From assembly GCA_016215735.1 (NCBI GenBank), contig JACRIA010000031.1, positions 1 to 16,372 on the forward strand: a stretch of DNA of 16,372 nucleotides, read 5' to 3'. Numbering within the stretch: the stretch's first letter is position 1; the number at the start of each line of letters is the position of its first letter. Under the pieces are notes generated by a model. It was not told the origin of the DNA, did no database searches, and was given only the letters and a program-made list of their open reading frames with translations. Source of the stretch: Candidatus Peregrinibacteria bacterium (GTDB lineage Bacteria > Patescibacteriota > Gracilibacteria > UBA1369 > UBA12463). Shown here one piece after another: positions 1 through 7,121 of the stretch. The position numbers and the translations under genes were made by a program.

Positions 1-24
1 ATATGCAAGGTGTGTGGCTCTCGT

Positions 25-39
25 GGAAGTTAAGCTTCC
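25..39. repeat. Small hairpin at left edge
   Basis: GGAAG-TTAAG-CTTCC forms a 5-bp stem with a 5-nt loop just left of the larger palindromic element. The first 45 bases hold no gene that I can recognise; they may be the tail of another repeat module cut by the window edge. Confidence 0.4.
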
Positions 40-45
40 GTTTTA

Positions 46-190
46 CCACTTTCTAATCTTAAAGCCATGCGCGTAAGCGCATGGATGAAGATTATCCGCC
101 GTAGGCGGACTCGCCGCAGGCGAGAAGAAAGTGGAAAGCCACGGCCGTAAACAAGTTTGCTGCTGGCGCAGTAAGGCCGTGGAGCTTCAC
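46..190. repeat. Modular multi-hairpin intergenic element, copy A
   Basis: An outer stem CCACTTTCT (46-54) / AGAAAGTGG (126-134) encloses three tight hairpins: CCATGCGC-gtaa-GCGCATGG (65-84), TCCGCC-gta-GGCGGA (95-109) and CTCGCC-gca-GGCGAG (110-124). A second domain follows: CCACGGCC (139-146) / GGCCGTGG (175-182) enclosing a 28-nt loop (147-174). Copy B at 6919-7120 has the same architecture and the same closing domain. It starts 6 nt past the stop codon of the MFS gene, so it would lie in that gene's 3' UTR. It could act as a terminator, an RNA-stabilising 3' structure or a non-autonomous mobile element; the sequence does not decide between these. Confidence 0.8.
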
Positions 191-196
191 AATGTC

Positions 197-1729
197 CTAT
201 TTTTTAAAAATGTTCTTAAGGGTATTTTTTATTCTAGCAGTAAAATCTTTTGCGGTTTGTTCAATAGTGCTAAAAGTTCCCTTTTCTTGAGTATTTGCTG
301 GCTGAATATCGTTTGATTCTTGCTTCTTGAGTTCTTTACTAAGAAGAATACCCAACGGTGTTAGCGAACCCAGAACAAGCGCTTGCAAAGCAGTAATGGG
401 AACAAAATCCCAGCCAAGTACAGAGAGCGAGCCTGTGATTTTCTCACCGAACATTCTGCCAAGCGTAATTGCAGACATAAGAAGAGCAAATGTAGATGTA
501 GCAAAACGTTTTGGGGCAACTCTGCTTGCTAATTCAAATAAAGAAGTAAAAGCAATGCTATAACCTAATCCGTGCAAAGTCATAATCAAGGAAACTTCGG
601 ATATTGAACCTGTTGTATAGGCTAACAGTAAAAGCATTGCTGTGGTAAAAGCTCCTAGCACAGGCGCATTTTTAACAATCTGGTCTAAACTCATCATGTT
701 TTTCTCTCGTAAATACTTATACGCTATGCTTCCTCCAACCCATCCGCTAAATAAAAACATTTGTGAAATGCTAACTTCGCTTTTGGAAAGATGTAAATTA
801 GCAATAAGGTGCTTCATAATAGGAGTATCTGGCGGCGGAGCAGCGCCCCACAAGAGTAAAAACAAGCTAGTTAATGCAAAATTTTTCCCTCCTTTTATGT
901 CCTCAAGCCTTGGCGATGATAAATCTAAATCGGTCTTTGGTTCACAGGGTGTTTTGCTTGAAATTCCAGATGTTTTTGGCATCAAAGAATGCGCGCCAAC
1001 ATAAGCACCGGTCAATAATGGCAATATACAGGTAATAGCAAAAAAATCTTTTGGTTTTAATCCTGCGGCAAATAATAAAGAAACTGCGAGACTTCCTAAA
1101 ATAGGCGCAGCATTCTCGCCAATGCTACAAGCTGCTCTAGCTTTTGCCAGATCAGTTTCTGAACCAGCCTTAACTCTAATCAGACCATCTATGATAGCAT
1201 CACTAATAGTTACGCCGGTATTAATGATGGCGCATGCCGGCAATAAACCAATACTATCAGAAGCTAGTAGTAACCAGCCTAAACCATTCATAAGCAACCC
1301 CGAGGCTAACCATTTTTCGCGATGCTGTGATGTTTTATCAATTAAAAAACCTGCGGCAGGCTTTGCGAGAAGCCAAAGAAGAGTTAATTTATAAATCAAA
1401 TCCTGTATTTGCGCTACGTCCCCATGGAGATATTCATAAACAGCAAGGCCCGATAACCCATATCGGCCCGCCTGTGTTAATGTTTTTAATGCATACATAG
1501 ATCCATAAAGCCAATTTGGATTTTTGAGGAATTCAAATCCTGGTTCAGGATCTTCTTTTAAGTCAGGATTTTTAGGGTTTCCATGTAAACAAGTTTGCTG
1601 CTGGCGCAGTAAAATTGCAGAAATGTGCGCTTTGATCTCGCCGCTAATCTTCTTAATAAGATTATGAACAAATTCGTTTCTGCAAGGAATAATCAGCTTC
1701 TCATTCTCATCCGGCGTTATGCTTTCCAT
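197..1729 (-). CDS. MFS-type transporter, BT1 (folate/biopterin transporter)-like
   Basis: A 510-residue polytopic membrane protein with a roughly 75-residue polar N-terminal extension, about 12 hydrophobic segments and a Lys-rich cytoplasmic tail, as expected for the major facilitator superfamily. The first membrane half contains LLAKPAAGFLIDK, resembling the K-P-x-x-G-x-x-x-D loop after TM2 of BT1 transporters, and later SDAIIDGLIRVKAG, like the D-x-x-x-D-x-x-V signature of that family. The substrate cannot be read from the sequence; BT1 is inferred from motif resemblance. ATG at 1729 has no Shine-Dalgarno. Oddity: codons around residues 40-48 (LLRQQQTCL) are an exact 28-nt copy (1585-1612) of the loop of the intergenic repeat that follows the gene's stop codon, so part of the N-terminal extension may be repeat-derived. 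It is divergent from the deaminase gene at 1835 and ends in a Lys-Lys-TAG context. Confidence 0.7.
   Translation of the reverse strand: MESITPDENEKLIIPCRNEFVHNLIKKISGEIKAHISAILLRQQQTCLHGNPKNPDLKEDPEPGFEFLKNPNWLYGSMYALKTLTQAGRYGLSGLAVYEYLHGDVAQIQDLIYKLTLLWLLAKPAAGFLIDKTSQHREKWLASGLLMNGLGWLLLASDSIGLLPACAIINTGVTISDAIIDGLIRVKAGSETDLAKARAACSIGENAAPILGSLAVSLLFAAGLKPKDFFAITCILPLLTGAYVGAHSLMPKTSGISSKTPCEPKTDLDLSSPRLEDIKGGKNFALTSLFLLLWGAAPPPDTPIMKHLIANLHLSKSEVSISQMFLFSGWVGGSIAYKYLREKNMMSLDQIVKNAPVLGAFTTAMLLLLAYTTGSISEVSLIMTLHGLGYSIAFTSLFELASRVAPKRFATSTFALLMSAITLGRMFGEKITGSLSVLGWDFVPITALQALVLGSLTPLGILLSKELKKQESNDIQPANTQEKGTFSTIEQTAKDFTARIKNTLKNIFKK
1585..1612. repeat. 28-nt repeat core embedded in the MFS coding sequence
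   Basis: These 28 bases are identical to 147-174 (loop of element A) and match 7076-7103 (element B) at 27 of 28 positions, all in the same orientation. Here the flanking GGCC/CCGG arms of the intergenic copies are missing. On the minus strand the bases encode part of LLRQQQTCLHG, in the polar region before the first membrane segment. Confidence 0.85.
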
Positions 1730-1781
1730 AAGGATAAATTAAGGGGTTTATATTAACAAAAAGAAATGCAAAAAACAATGG

Positions 1782-1810
1782 TTTGCTAATGAAATTATTT
1801 TGATTTACAA
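1782..1810 (+). promoter_or_regulatory. Sigma70-type promoter of the adenosine deaminase gene
   Basis: TTGCTA (1782-1787), 17-bp spacer, TACAAT (1805-1810). Predicted start near 1817, leaving an 18-nt leader to ATG 1835 with no Shine-Dalgarno. Confidence 0.6.
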
Positions 1811-1834
1811 TAAACCTCCTTAATTCAACAAAAT

Positions 1835-3034
1835 ATGGAAGGAATTAACAAACGAGATTTTTTTGAAATAGCGATTGCGGCTTGCTTTGTCCCGTTTCTT
1901 CAGACCTGTAGTAAAGCTGCGTATTTTATTTCAAGAAATAAGATCGCTAATGATGATATAGGAAATATCCCCACGGTAGAATTGCATCGCCATCTTGAAG
2001 CCGGCATGAGCCCTGAAACAATGGCTTTGCTTGCGCAAAAAAATAAAATAAGCCAAGTTTTAACCAGAAATGGTAAAGTCCCTATAGAAGGTGTCGATCC
2101 TCAAGATCCCGACTCAATACGAAATTATTATCAAAGAATTTTTGCTGGTTTTAAAAAACCAGATGGATTTTCGCGATTTTTGGATTCGCTTGGTTTGCCT
2201 GTAAGCGTAATGGTTACGCTTCAAGATTTGGAAACAGCCGCATATCAACAAATCTTGGAGCAGGCGCGGAATGGAAGTATTCATACGGAATTGCGCGGTT
2301 CTCCTTATACATATCAAGAAAAACTCATAGAAAAAGTAACTCTCGAGGATGTAATTAATGCTATACGGAAAGGTATTCGAAAGGCGTACACAGACCATGG
2401 GGCAAGCGGGGCTTTTATCGCATGTTTCAGCAGAAATAAGGCTGATAAATATGGTAAGGATGTTGTAAATGCCGTGTTAAAAACTCATACATTGGAAAGT
2501 CCCGTAGGTCTTGATATTGCCGGCGCCCCGGAAAGCGAATTTCCTCCTGCTATGTTTGAAAAACTTTTACAGCCAGCTCGTGAAGCAGGAGTCCCAATAA
2601 CAATACATGCCGGAGAGCAATCTGCGCCGCCTGAATTTAAAAAAACGCCGCCTTCTTTTGTAAAAGATGCTGTTGAAAAACTAGGGGCGCGAAGAATAGG
2701 CCATGGCACATCTTTGATTGCTGACGCGAAATTGCGGGATTGGATTAGAGAAAAAAATATATGCATTGAGTGTTGCCCTGTAAGCAACGACGCTATGGGA
2801 TATATGCCTCTTGAAAAACATCCGATGAGAGAATTTTTGGATGCTGGTTTGCGGGTTACAGCAAATACAGATGATCCTATACCGTTTGGCCTATCTGGTG
2901 TAAGAGACATGTTTGTTAAATACGGAAAGGTTTTGCGCTTGAATCCTACTGATGTTATTCAGATGACGCGAAATGGCATTGCGGCCGCGTTTGTCACTCC
3001 GGAAAGACGGCTGGAATTGGAAAGACGCTTATAA
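1835..3034 (+). CDS. Adenosine deaminase family protein with Tat/lipoprotein-like leader
   Basis: 399 residues. The amidohydrolase motifs appear in order: VELHRHLEAG (zinc HxH, about residue 47), HAGE (metal His plus catalytic Glu), RIGHGTSL (catalytic His), CCPVSN and NTDDP (metal Asp and substrate Asp). All key residues are present, so hydrolytic deamination of adenosine or a related 6-aminopurine nucleoside is expected. Unlike cytosolic adenosine deaminases, about 45 residues precede the HxH motif. They start MEGINKRDFFEIAIAA, close to a twin-arginine SRRxFLK motif but with KR for RR, and end FLQTC, a weak lipobox. Export or membrane anchoring is therefore possible, which would suggest salvage of extracellular nucleosides; this is inference. 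Transcribed from 1782-1810, and convergent with a divergent paralogue 28 bp downstream. Confidence 0.88.
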   Translation: MEGINKRDFFEIAIAACFVPFLQTCSKAAYFISRNKIANDDIGNIPTVELHRHLEAGMSPETMALLAQKNKISQVLTRNGKVPIEGVDPQDPDSIRNYYQRIFAGFKKPDGFSRFLDSLGLPVSVMVTLQDLETAAYQQILEQARNGSIHTELRGSPYTYQEKLIEKVTLEDVINAIRKGIRKAYTDHGASGAFIACFSRNKADKYGKDVVNAVLKTHTLESPVGLDIAGAPESEFPPAMFEKLLQPAREAGVPITIHAGEQSAPPEFKKTPPSFVKDAVEKLGARRIGHGTSLIADAKLRDWIREKNICIECCPVSNDAMGYMPLEKHPMREFLDAGLRVTANTDDPIPFGLSGVRDMFVKYGKVLRLNPTDVIQMTRNGIAAAFVTPERRLELERRL

Positions 3035-3041
3035 ACGAATG

Positions 3042-3054
3042 CCGCGCTATGCGG
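3042..3054. terminator. Short hairpin between convergent genes
   Basis: CCGC-GCTAT-GCGG lies in the 28-bp gap between the two convergent deaminase genes. No T-tract is visible on either strand, so a terminator role is only suggested by position. Confidence 0.3.
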
Positions 3055-3062
3055 GGCAAGAT

Positions 3063-4028
3063 TCACGATCTGTTCCGAAAAGCATATTTCCAGGCGTTTT
3101 TTCTGAATTTATTCATTTCTTCGCTAGAATACCCGAAAGTTCTTTTTATAAAATTGAAATTATCTTCGAGCGTTGTGCCGTCATTAAGGCCGTCCGCGTT
3201 GATTGTGAGAATCAGGCCGGCTTCATCGAGCTTTTTGAAAGGGTGATTTTGCGGCGTAGCTATGCCTGTTGTAATATTGCTTAACGGACAAATTTCCAGA
3301 GGAATTTTTCGGTCCCGCAAAGCTTCAATCAATTTTGAATCTTCTATGGCGCGGATACCGTGTCCAAGGCGGTCAGGATTCAATGTAAGCGCGTCCCATC
3401 CGCGTTCGGGCTTTTCTGTTTCCATGCAATGGATAGTCAAAAATTTTATGGTTCCGCGCATGCGTTCAATCGCTGCTTTGTATTTTGACGGCGGATTTTC
3501 CTGTTCTTTGGTCAAATCAATACCCATAACATGCGGTGCATAATCAAGAATCAGTTTTGCGTAATCATCAACTTGCGGCAGATTTTTGTTCGCGCAAGAA
3601 ATACTCATTAACAAATCTGTCGGCATTACATTTCGTGTTTCTTCTATCACATTGATAATTCTTTCCATTGCTTCCTTCGCGACTTCCCAAAAATTTCTGC
3701 CCTTTTGATGAACGAGAACAGCATCTACTGTAGACAATAAACTCACGCGTAATTCCAAAAGATCAATATTTTCTTGAGCTGCATCCAAAATTACATCGCG
3801 GGTTAATTCTGCAACTGCTTGCGGCGATACATACGCCAGCCTCACTTTTTTAAGATATTCATACCATTGATTAAAGTTAACTCCTTTTGGGGCCTGCACC
3901 ATTTTCCGGATTTCTTCCAGGCCCATATTTTTAAAAGGTTTGATGTCTAATTTTTTGCTGACGCGCAAAATGCTCTCTGGTGTATGAGAGGTGTCGTGGT
4001 GCCTGTGAAGTTCTGCGGTTTTAGCCAT
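3063..4028 (-). CDS. Divergent adenosine-deaminase-like amidohydrolase
   Basis: 321 residues from ATG 4028 (MAKTAELHRHHDTSH). An open frame continues 61 codons further upstream but runs through tRNA-Gly, so it is rejected; a promoter whose -10 ends 10 nt before ATG 4028 supports this start. Motifs: ELHRHH (zinc HxH), IHCMETE where HAGE is expected (His and Glu keep their spacing), RLGHGIR, EICPLSN, and TINADGLNDG where NTDDP is expected. The metal-binding Asp is kept but the neighbouring Asp, which contacts the purine in characterised adenosine deaminases, is Gly. Zinc hydrolase chemistry is probably intact while substrate preference is likely changed. There is no signal peptide, in contrast to the convergent paralogue at 1835. 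Possible roles are deamination of another aminopurine or nucleotide; none can be assigned. Confidence 0.85.
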   Translation of the reverse strand: MAKTAELHRHHDTSHTPESILRVSKKLDIKPFKNMGLEEIRKMVQAPKGVNFNQWYEYLKKVRLAYVSPQAVAELTRDVILDAAQENIDLLELRVSLLSTVDAVLVHQKGRNFWEVAKEAMERIINVIEETRNVMPTDLLMSISCANKNLPQVDDYAKLILDYAPHVMGIDLTKEQENPPSKYKAAIERMRGTIKFLTIHCMETEKPERGWDALTLNPDRLGHGIRAIEDSKLIEALRDRKIPLEICPLSNITTGIATPQNHPFKKLDEAGLILTINADGLNDGTTLEDNFNFIKRTFGYSSEEMNKFRKNAWKYAFRNRS

Positions 4029-4037
4029 AGGAAAAAA

Positions 4038-4066
4038 ATTAAAGCGGAAATACGCCGGGAAGTCAA
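4038..4066 (-). promoter_or_regulatory. Promoter of the second deaminase, near-leaderless
   Basis: On the minus strand: TTGACT (4061-4066), 17-bp spacer, TTTAAT (4038-4043). The -10 ends 10 nt before ATG 4028, so the transcript would start within a few bases of the start codon. Confidence 0.6.
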
Positions 4067-4081
4067 ATGAAATTTCTGTTG

Positions 4082-4159
4082 TGGAACTGCTTCGCAGTGT
4101 TTTATTTATATGCGCCTGTGTCCGCCTGAGGCGGACGGCGTGTTCGGCGAACGGCGTGG
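4082..4159. repeat. TTTATTTATAT-type palindromic element, copy 1
   Basis: Order of modules: TGGA, hairpin ACTGC-ttc-GCAGT (4086-4098), TTTTATTTATAT, GCGCCTGT, hairpin GTCCGCC-tga-GGCGGAC (4120-4136), then a second GGCG-rich stretch. It runs directly into the encoded CCA end of tRNA-Gly(CCC), and so occupies the tRNA's 3' flank. About 47 nt of its right half are nearly identical to 10058-10104. Confidence 0.8.
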
Positions 4160-4233
4160 TGGAGCGGGATACGGGAATCGAACCCGCGTCTCTGCCTTGG
4201 GAAGGCAGCATACTACCACTGTACTAATCCCGC
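4160..4233 (-). tRNA. tRNA-Gly(CCC)
   Basis: The minus strand folds as a complete cloverleaf: acceptor GCGGGAT / ATCCCGC (7 perfect pairs), D-loop AGTGGTA, anticodon stem CTGCC / GGCAG with loop TTCCCAA (anticodon CCC), T-arm GCGGG-TTCGATT-CCCGT, discriminator T and encoded CCA. It closely resembles the tRNA-Gly(TCC) at 8411-8485 in acceptor and T-arm, and both have the same repeat family directly at their 3' ends. Confidence 0.95.
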
Positions 4234-4253
4234 GGCTGTTTGAAAACACGCTT

Positions 4254-4282
4254 ATTTTATCATGTAAATTATGGATCCGGAA
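4254..4282 (-). promoter_or_regulatory. Possible promoter of tRNA-Gly(CCC)
   Basis: Minus-strand TAAAAT (4254-4259) with a weak TTCCGG -35 (4277-4282) at 17-bp spacing. The predicted start is about 14 nt before the mature tRNA 5' end. The -35 match is poor, so this rests mainly on the -10 and position. Confidence 0.35.
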
Positions 4283-4291
4283 TAAAATTAT

Positions 4292-4404
4292 ATGGTGTCC
4301 GCCTGCGGCGGACGGCTTGTTTATATTTGCGCGGGCAGACATAGAGGATCCGCGCGTGACAGAAGAGACCTTTCGTTCGCTGCGCTCACTACAGGTCTGC
4401 CCGC
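4292..4404. repeat. TTTATTTATAT-type palindromic element, copy 2, overlapping the NRAMP stop
   Basis: ATGGT, hairpin GTCCGCC-tgc-GGCGGAC (4297-4313), TTGTTTATATTT, then a large inverted pair GCGGGCAGAC / GTCTGCCCGC (right arm 4395-4404) enclosing GAGGATCCGCGCGTG and further small palindromes. The right arm encodes the final residues VRADL and stop TAG of the NRAMP gene on the minus strand. The segment GCGCGGGCAGAC...GAGGATCCGCGCGTG recurs at 8374-8410. Confidence 0.8.
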
Positions 4405-5702
4405 ACAATAAAAGGCGCGATTAAAAGCGCGGCGTTTAAAACTGTAAGCACTACCACAGAAGTCCATCCAAAAATTCTCCAAAATCCCCGCGTTGCGTAT
4501 TCCCCCATGAGTCCTTTATCTTCTGCTAATTTTACTAAGAAATATAAGAAGAATGGCAGAACAATTCCGTTCGCCACTTGCGATGTGCGCATTATCATAA
4601 GCAAAGGCATTCCCGGAATCGCGACTGTGATCACTCCTATTATCAAAATCACAGTAAAAATTCCGTAAAATATCGGCGCTTCCGAGAATTTTTTATTCAT
4701 TCCAAGTTCAAATCCGAGCGCTTCGCAAATAATATACGCTGTGGATAAAGGCAGAATAAACGCGCCAAAAATCGACGCGTTAAGCAGTCCGAACGCGAAT
4801 AAATAAGCTGAATAATGGCCGGCAAGAGGAGCGAGGGAAACCCCGATATCTTCAACGTTATTTATCGGCAGATTATGGGTAAAAATCGTTGCGGCGCACG
4901 CGACAATCATAAAGAAAGAAAAAATATCCGTGAATATTCCTCCGACTGTCGTATCAATCTGGCTGTATTTCAAATCTTCTTTTTTGATGCCTTTTTCAAT
5001 GGCTGTTGACTGCAGATAAAAATACATCCACGGCGCGACTGTTGTGCCGACCACGCCGACTGTTGTAAACAGAAACGCGCTGTCAAATTTAAGCGTTGGA
5101 ATAAAAAGTCCTCTAAAAGCTTCTTTCCAATCCGGTCCGGCCAAAAACGCTGAAATTATATAAGTGATGTAGAAAAGCGCCATTGTAAGAAAAAGTTTTT
5201 CAATTGATTTATACGAACCTTTCACGACTACAAACCACGCAATGATACCGGCCAATATTACGCCGATTATAGGCAAAATTGTCGTCCACATCAGATGATT
5301 CCCGCCTATGTTTTTTCCTAAAATGTAAATTGAAGAAGAAATACCTGAAAACTCGCTTATTGTTGTTCCCATATTGGAAATCAAAACAAGCGCCAGCACA
5401 AAAAGCGTAAGTTTGATTCTGAATTTTTCACGAATAAGTTCAGCGAGGCCAAGTCTTGTGACGATTCCTGCTTTAGTGGTGATGTTCATCGTATAAACCA
5501 AAAGAATCGTAATCGGAATAAGCGTCCAGAGCATTGAATATCCGAATTTCGCGCCTGCTATTGAATATGTCGCGATGCCGCCAGCATCGTTATCAACTTG
5601 TCCGGTGATAATGCCGGGTCCGATTATCGCTAAAAGCAAGCCTATTTTGACCCACCTTTGCGATAATTTTTCTTTAATTTTTAAGAATACGGCATTAAGC
5701 AT
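4389..5702 (-). CDS. NRAMP-related divalent metal transporter (possible Mg2+-type NRMT)
   Basis: 437 residues, about 11 membrane segments, LeuT-like NRAMP fold. Canonical NRAMP proteins carry DPGN in TM1 and MPH in TM6, and the Met selects transition metals over Mg2+ and Ca2+. Here TM1 reads DNDAGG (residues 37-42; DAGG in place of DPGN) and TM6 reads TTVAPWMYFYLQS (about 221-233), with Ala for the selectivity Met and Trp for the His. This Met-to-Ala exchange is the hallmark of NRAMP-related Mg2+ transporters, so Mg2+ or another hard divalent cation is a reasonable inferred substrate rather than Mn2+ or Fe2+. ATG 5702 lies inside the 3' end of the upstream gene (22-nt overlap), implying translational coupling to a MgtE_N/CBS sensor-like protein. 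The last five residues and the stop come from an intergenic palindromic repeat. Confidence 0.88.
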   Translation of the reverse strand: MLNAVFLKIKEKLSQRWVKIGLLLAIIGPGIITGQVDNDAGGIATYSIAGAKFGYSMLWTLIPITILLVYTMNITTKAGIVTRLGLAELIREKFRIKLTLFVLALVLISNMGTTISEFSGISSSIYILGKNIGGNHLMWTTILPIIGVILAGIIAWFVVVKGSYKSIEKLFLTMALFYITYIISAFLAGPDWKEAFRGLFIPTLKFDSAFLFTTVGVVGTTVAPWMYFYLQSTAIEKGIKKEDLKYSQIDTTVGGIFTDIFSFFMIVACAATIFTHNLPINNVEDIGVSLAPLAGHYSAYLFAFGLLNASIFGAFILPLSTAYIICEALGFELGMNKKFSEAPIFYGIFTVILIIGVITVAIPGMPLLMIMRTSQVANGIVLPFFLYFLVKLAEDKGLMGEYATRGFWRIFGWTSVVVLTVLNAALLIAPFIVRADL

Positions 5703-6889
5703 CTCATCACATCGTCAACTGTTACGATTCCAAGCAGTTTATGGGTTTTATCGGTTACTGCAATTGAATAAAGGTTGTATTTCGTCATTATTTCTGCGAT
5801 TTTTTTGACGCGGGTGTGCGGATGAATAACATGAATTTTCCGCAGAGATTTCATGACTTTTTTCATTGTGTCTGTTTCATCTTTTGTGATAAGCGTCCTC
5901 ACGGAGGCAACGCCGAGTAATTTGTCTGTTTCATCAATAACATAAACAAAAAATATCGAGCGGAAGCGCGGCGAGATTTCTTTAATATATTTTATTGTGT
6001 CGCCGATAGTCCAATCCGGCTTAACTTTAATAAAATCCGAAGTCATGAGGCCGCCGGCTGTGTCGTTTGGATATTTTATGAATTCCTCCACCTTTTGTAA
6101 TCTTTCTTTATTGAGATATGAGAGAATTTTTTTTGATTCCTTGTACGACAATGTTTTCATAAAATCAACAAGATCATCCATTGGCACATTGTCCAACATT
6201 GTTTTGGCGCGCGCTTCTCCGAGAATATCAATCAAAAACCGCCTTTGATTCGGTGTTAATTCCTGAAAAACTTTCGCGGCTTTTTCTGGTTCGAGCGCGT
6301 TAATAAGCGATAAACCCTGCTTCGGACTCAATTCTTCAAGAATATTCGCGAGATCCGCGGCGTGGAGTTTTTGTAGATCTTTCGAAACGGTTTTTAGTTT
6401 GAGCGCGCCGTCTATAAGCTGAACGCTTTTCCAATCTATCAGTTTTAAAGGAAGAAGGCGCGATATTTTCCATTTATCCAATCCAAGCCTCCGCAAAAGG
6501 CCTCTCGTGCTGATATCTATGCTCAAAACGCGCAGGCGCTCCTCGACTTTTCCAAGCTGAATATCATTTACGCGGACAACGCGGCTGCCAGCAATATCAA
6601 CAATTTGCTTATCAATAACGTCTTTATAAATGCGAAAATCTTTGTCCGTCGGATTATACGGCTCGATTTTTTCAAGACGGGCTTTGAGTGTGATTTCCGG
6701 ATAGCCAAAATTTTCTATGTATGAAATCGGAATCAAAATTTCTTCGCCTGATTTTCTTTCTTTAATAACAATCGCTTCAATCAAAGGATAATCCTCATCG
6801 GCTCTCGCGATCATATCTTTAAGCTTCCCGATTGTTCTTTCGGTTGGATCAATAACTTCCGCGTTTAGATAATGCGCGAAGAAAATCAT
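5681..6889 (-). CDS. Soluble PRC-barrel / MgtE_N / CBS-pair protein
   Basis: 402 residues with no membrane segment. Residues 1-75 (MIFFAHYLNAEVIDPTER onward, with IGKLKD) look like a PRC-barrel, and about 80-165 like a second one. Residues of about 170-275 form a helical superhelix like the MgtE N domain (HAADLANILEELSPKQ, KAAKVFQELTPNQRR). Residues of about 280-402 form a tandem CBS pair (GGLMTSDFIKV... and LLGIVTVDDVMR). In MgtE channels the N and CBS domains form the cytosolic Mg2+ sensor that gates the pore; here the MgtE pore is absent and the next overlapping gene is an NRAMP-related transporter. The natural inference is a regulatory subunit sensing Mg2+ or a nucleotide for that transporter. 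ATG 6889 follows a TATAAA-like -10 (6900-6905) by about 10 nt, so it is probably near-leaderless. Confidence 0.82.
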   Translation of the reverse strand: MIFFAHYLNAEVIDPTERTIGKLKDMIARADEDYPLIEAIVIKERKSGEEILIPISYIENFGYPEITLKARLEKIEPYNPTDKDFRIYKDVIDKQIVDIAGSRVVRVNDIQLGKVEERLRVLSIDISTRGLLRRLGLDKWKISRLLPLKLIDWKSVQLIDGALKLKTVSKDLQKLHAADLANILEELSPKQGLSLINALEPEKAAKVFQELTPNQRRFLIDILGEARAKTMLDNVPMDDLVDFMKTLSYKESKKILSYLNKERLQKVEEFIKYPNDTAGGLMTSDFIKVKPDWTIGDTIKYIKEISPRFRSIFFVYVIDETDKLLGVASVRTLITKDETDTMKKVMKSLRKIHVIHPHTRVKKIAEIMTKYNLYSIAVTDKTHKLLGIVTVDDVMRCLMPYS

Positions 6890-6918
6890 TTAATGAAAGT
6901 TTATATGAAATAATTTTA

Positions 6919-7120
6919 CCACTTTCTAAATCTGAATGCCACGGCCGTAAATGACCACGGGCTCACGCCCGTGGCATTTGCCACTCTCTTCAAATTCCGC
7001 TGCTGCGGAATTTGTCCGCCTACGGCGGATCAGCTTCATCTCCGTGCTTACGCACGGAGCATTAAGCAGAGAGTGGTAAACAAGTTTGCTGCTGGCGCAT
7101 TAAGGCCGTGGAGCTTCACC
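6919..7120. repeat. Modular multi-hairpin intergenic element, copy B
   Basis: Starts CCACTTTCT (6919-6927) like copy A. CCACGGCC (6939-6946) pairs with GGCCGTGG (7104-7111). Nested inside are hairpin CCACGGGC-tcac-GCCCGTGG (6955-6974), then CCACTCTCT (6981-6989) / AGAGAGTGG (7068-7076) enclosing three hairpins: CAAATTCCGC-tgct-GCGGAATTTG (6991-7014), TCCGCC-tac-GGCGGA (7015-7029) and CTCCGTGC-ttac-GCACGGAG (7040-7059). The shared core follows (7076-7103). It ends 1 nt from the Fic stop codon, and its left end abuts the promoter region of the metal-transport operon. It looks like copy A with an additional palindromic unit inserted. Confidence 0.8.
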
Positions 7121-7121
7121 A

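Noticed and set aside
131..316. Short plus-strand open frame at the left edge
   Set aside because: It runs from the palindromic element into the MFS gene on the other strand; its start lies in the repeat core and it has no ribosome site or recognisable protein features.
1815..1824. Strong Shine-Dalgarno-like AAGGAGG on the minus strand
   Set aside because: It lies about 85 nt upstream of the MFS start codon with no start codon at the right spacing, so it does not mark a gene.
4029..4211. N-terminal extension of the second deaminase
   Set aside because: The extra 61 codons pass through tRNA-Gly and a palindromic repeat, and a good promoter overlaps them.
4320..4404. Third tRNA or other small RNA in the region after tRNA-Gly(CCC)
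   Set aside because: The GCGGGCAGAC / GTCTGCCCGC arms do not enclose a cloverleaf with T-loop or anticodon; the sequence matches the palindromic repeat family instead.
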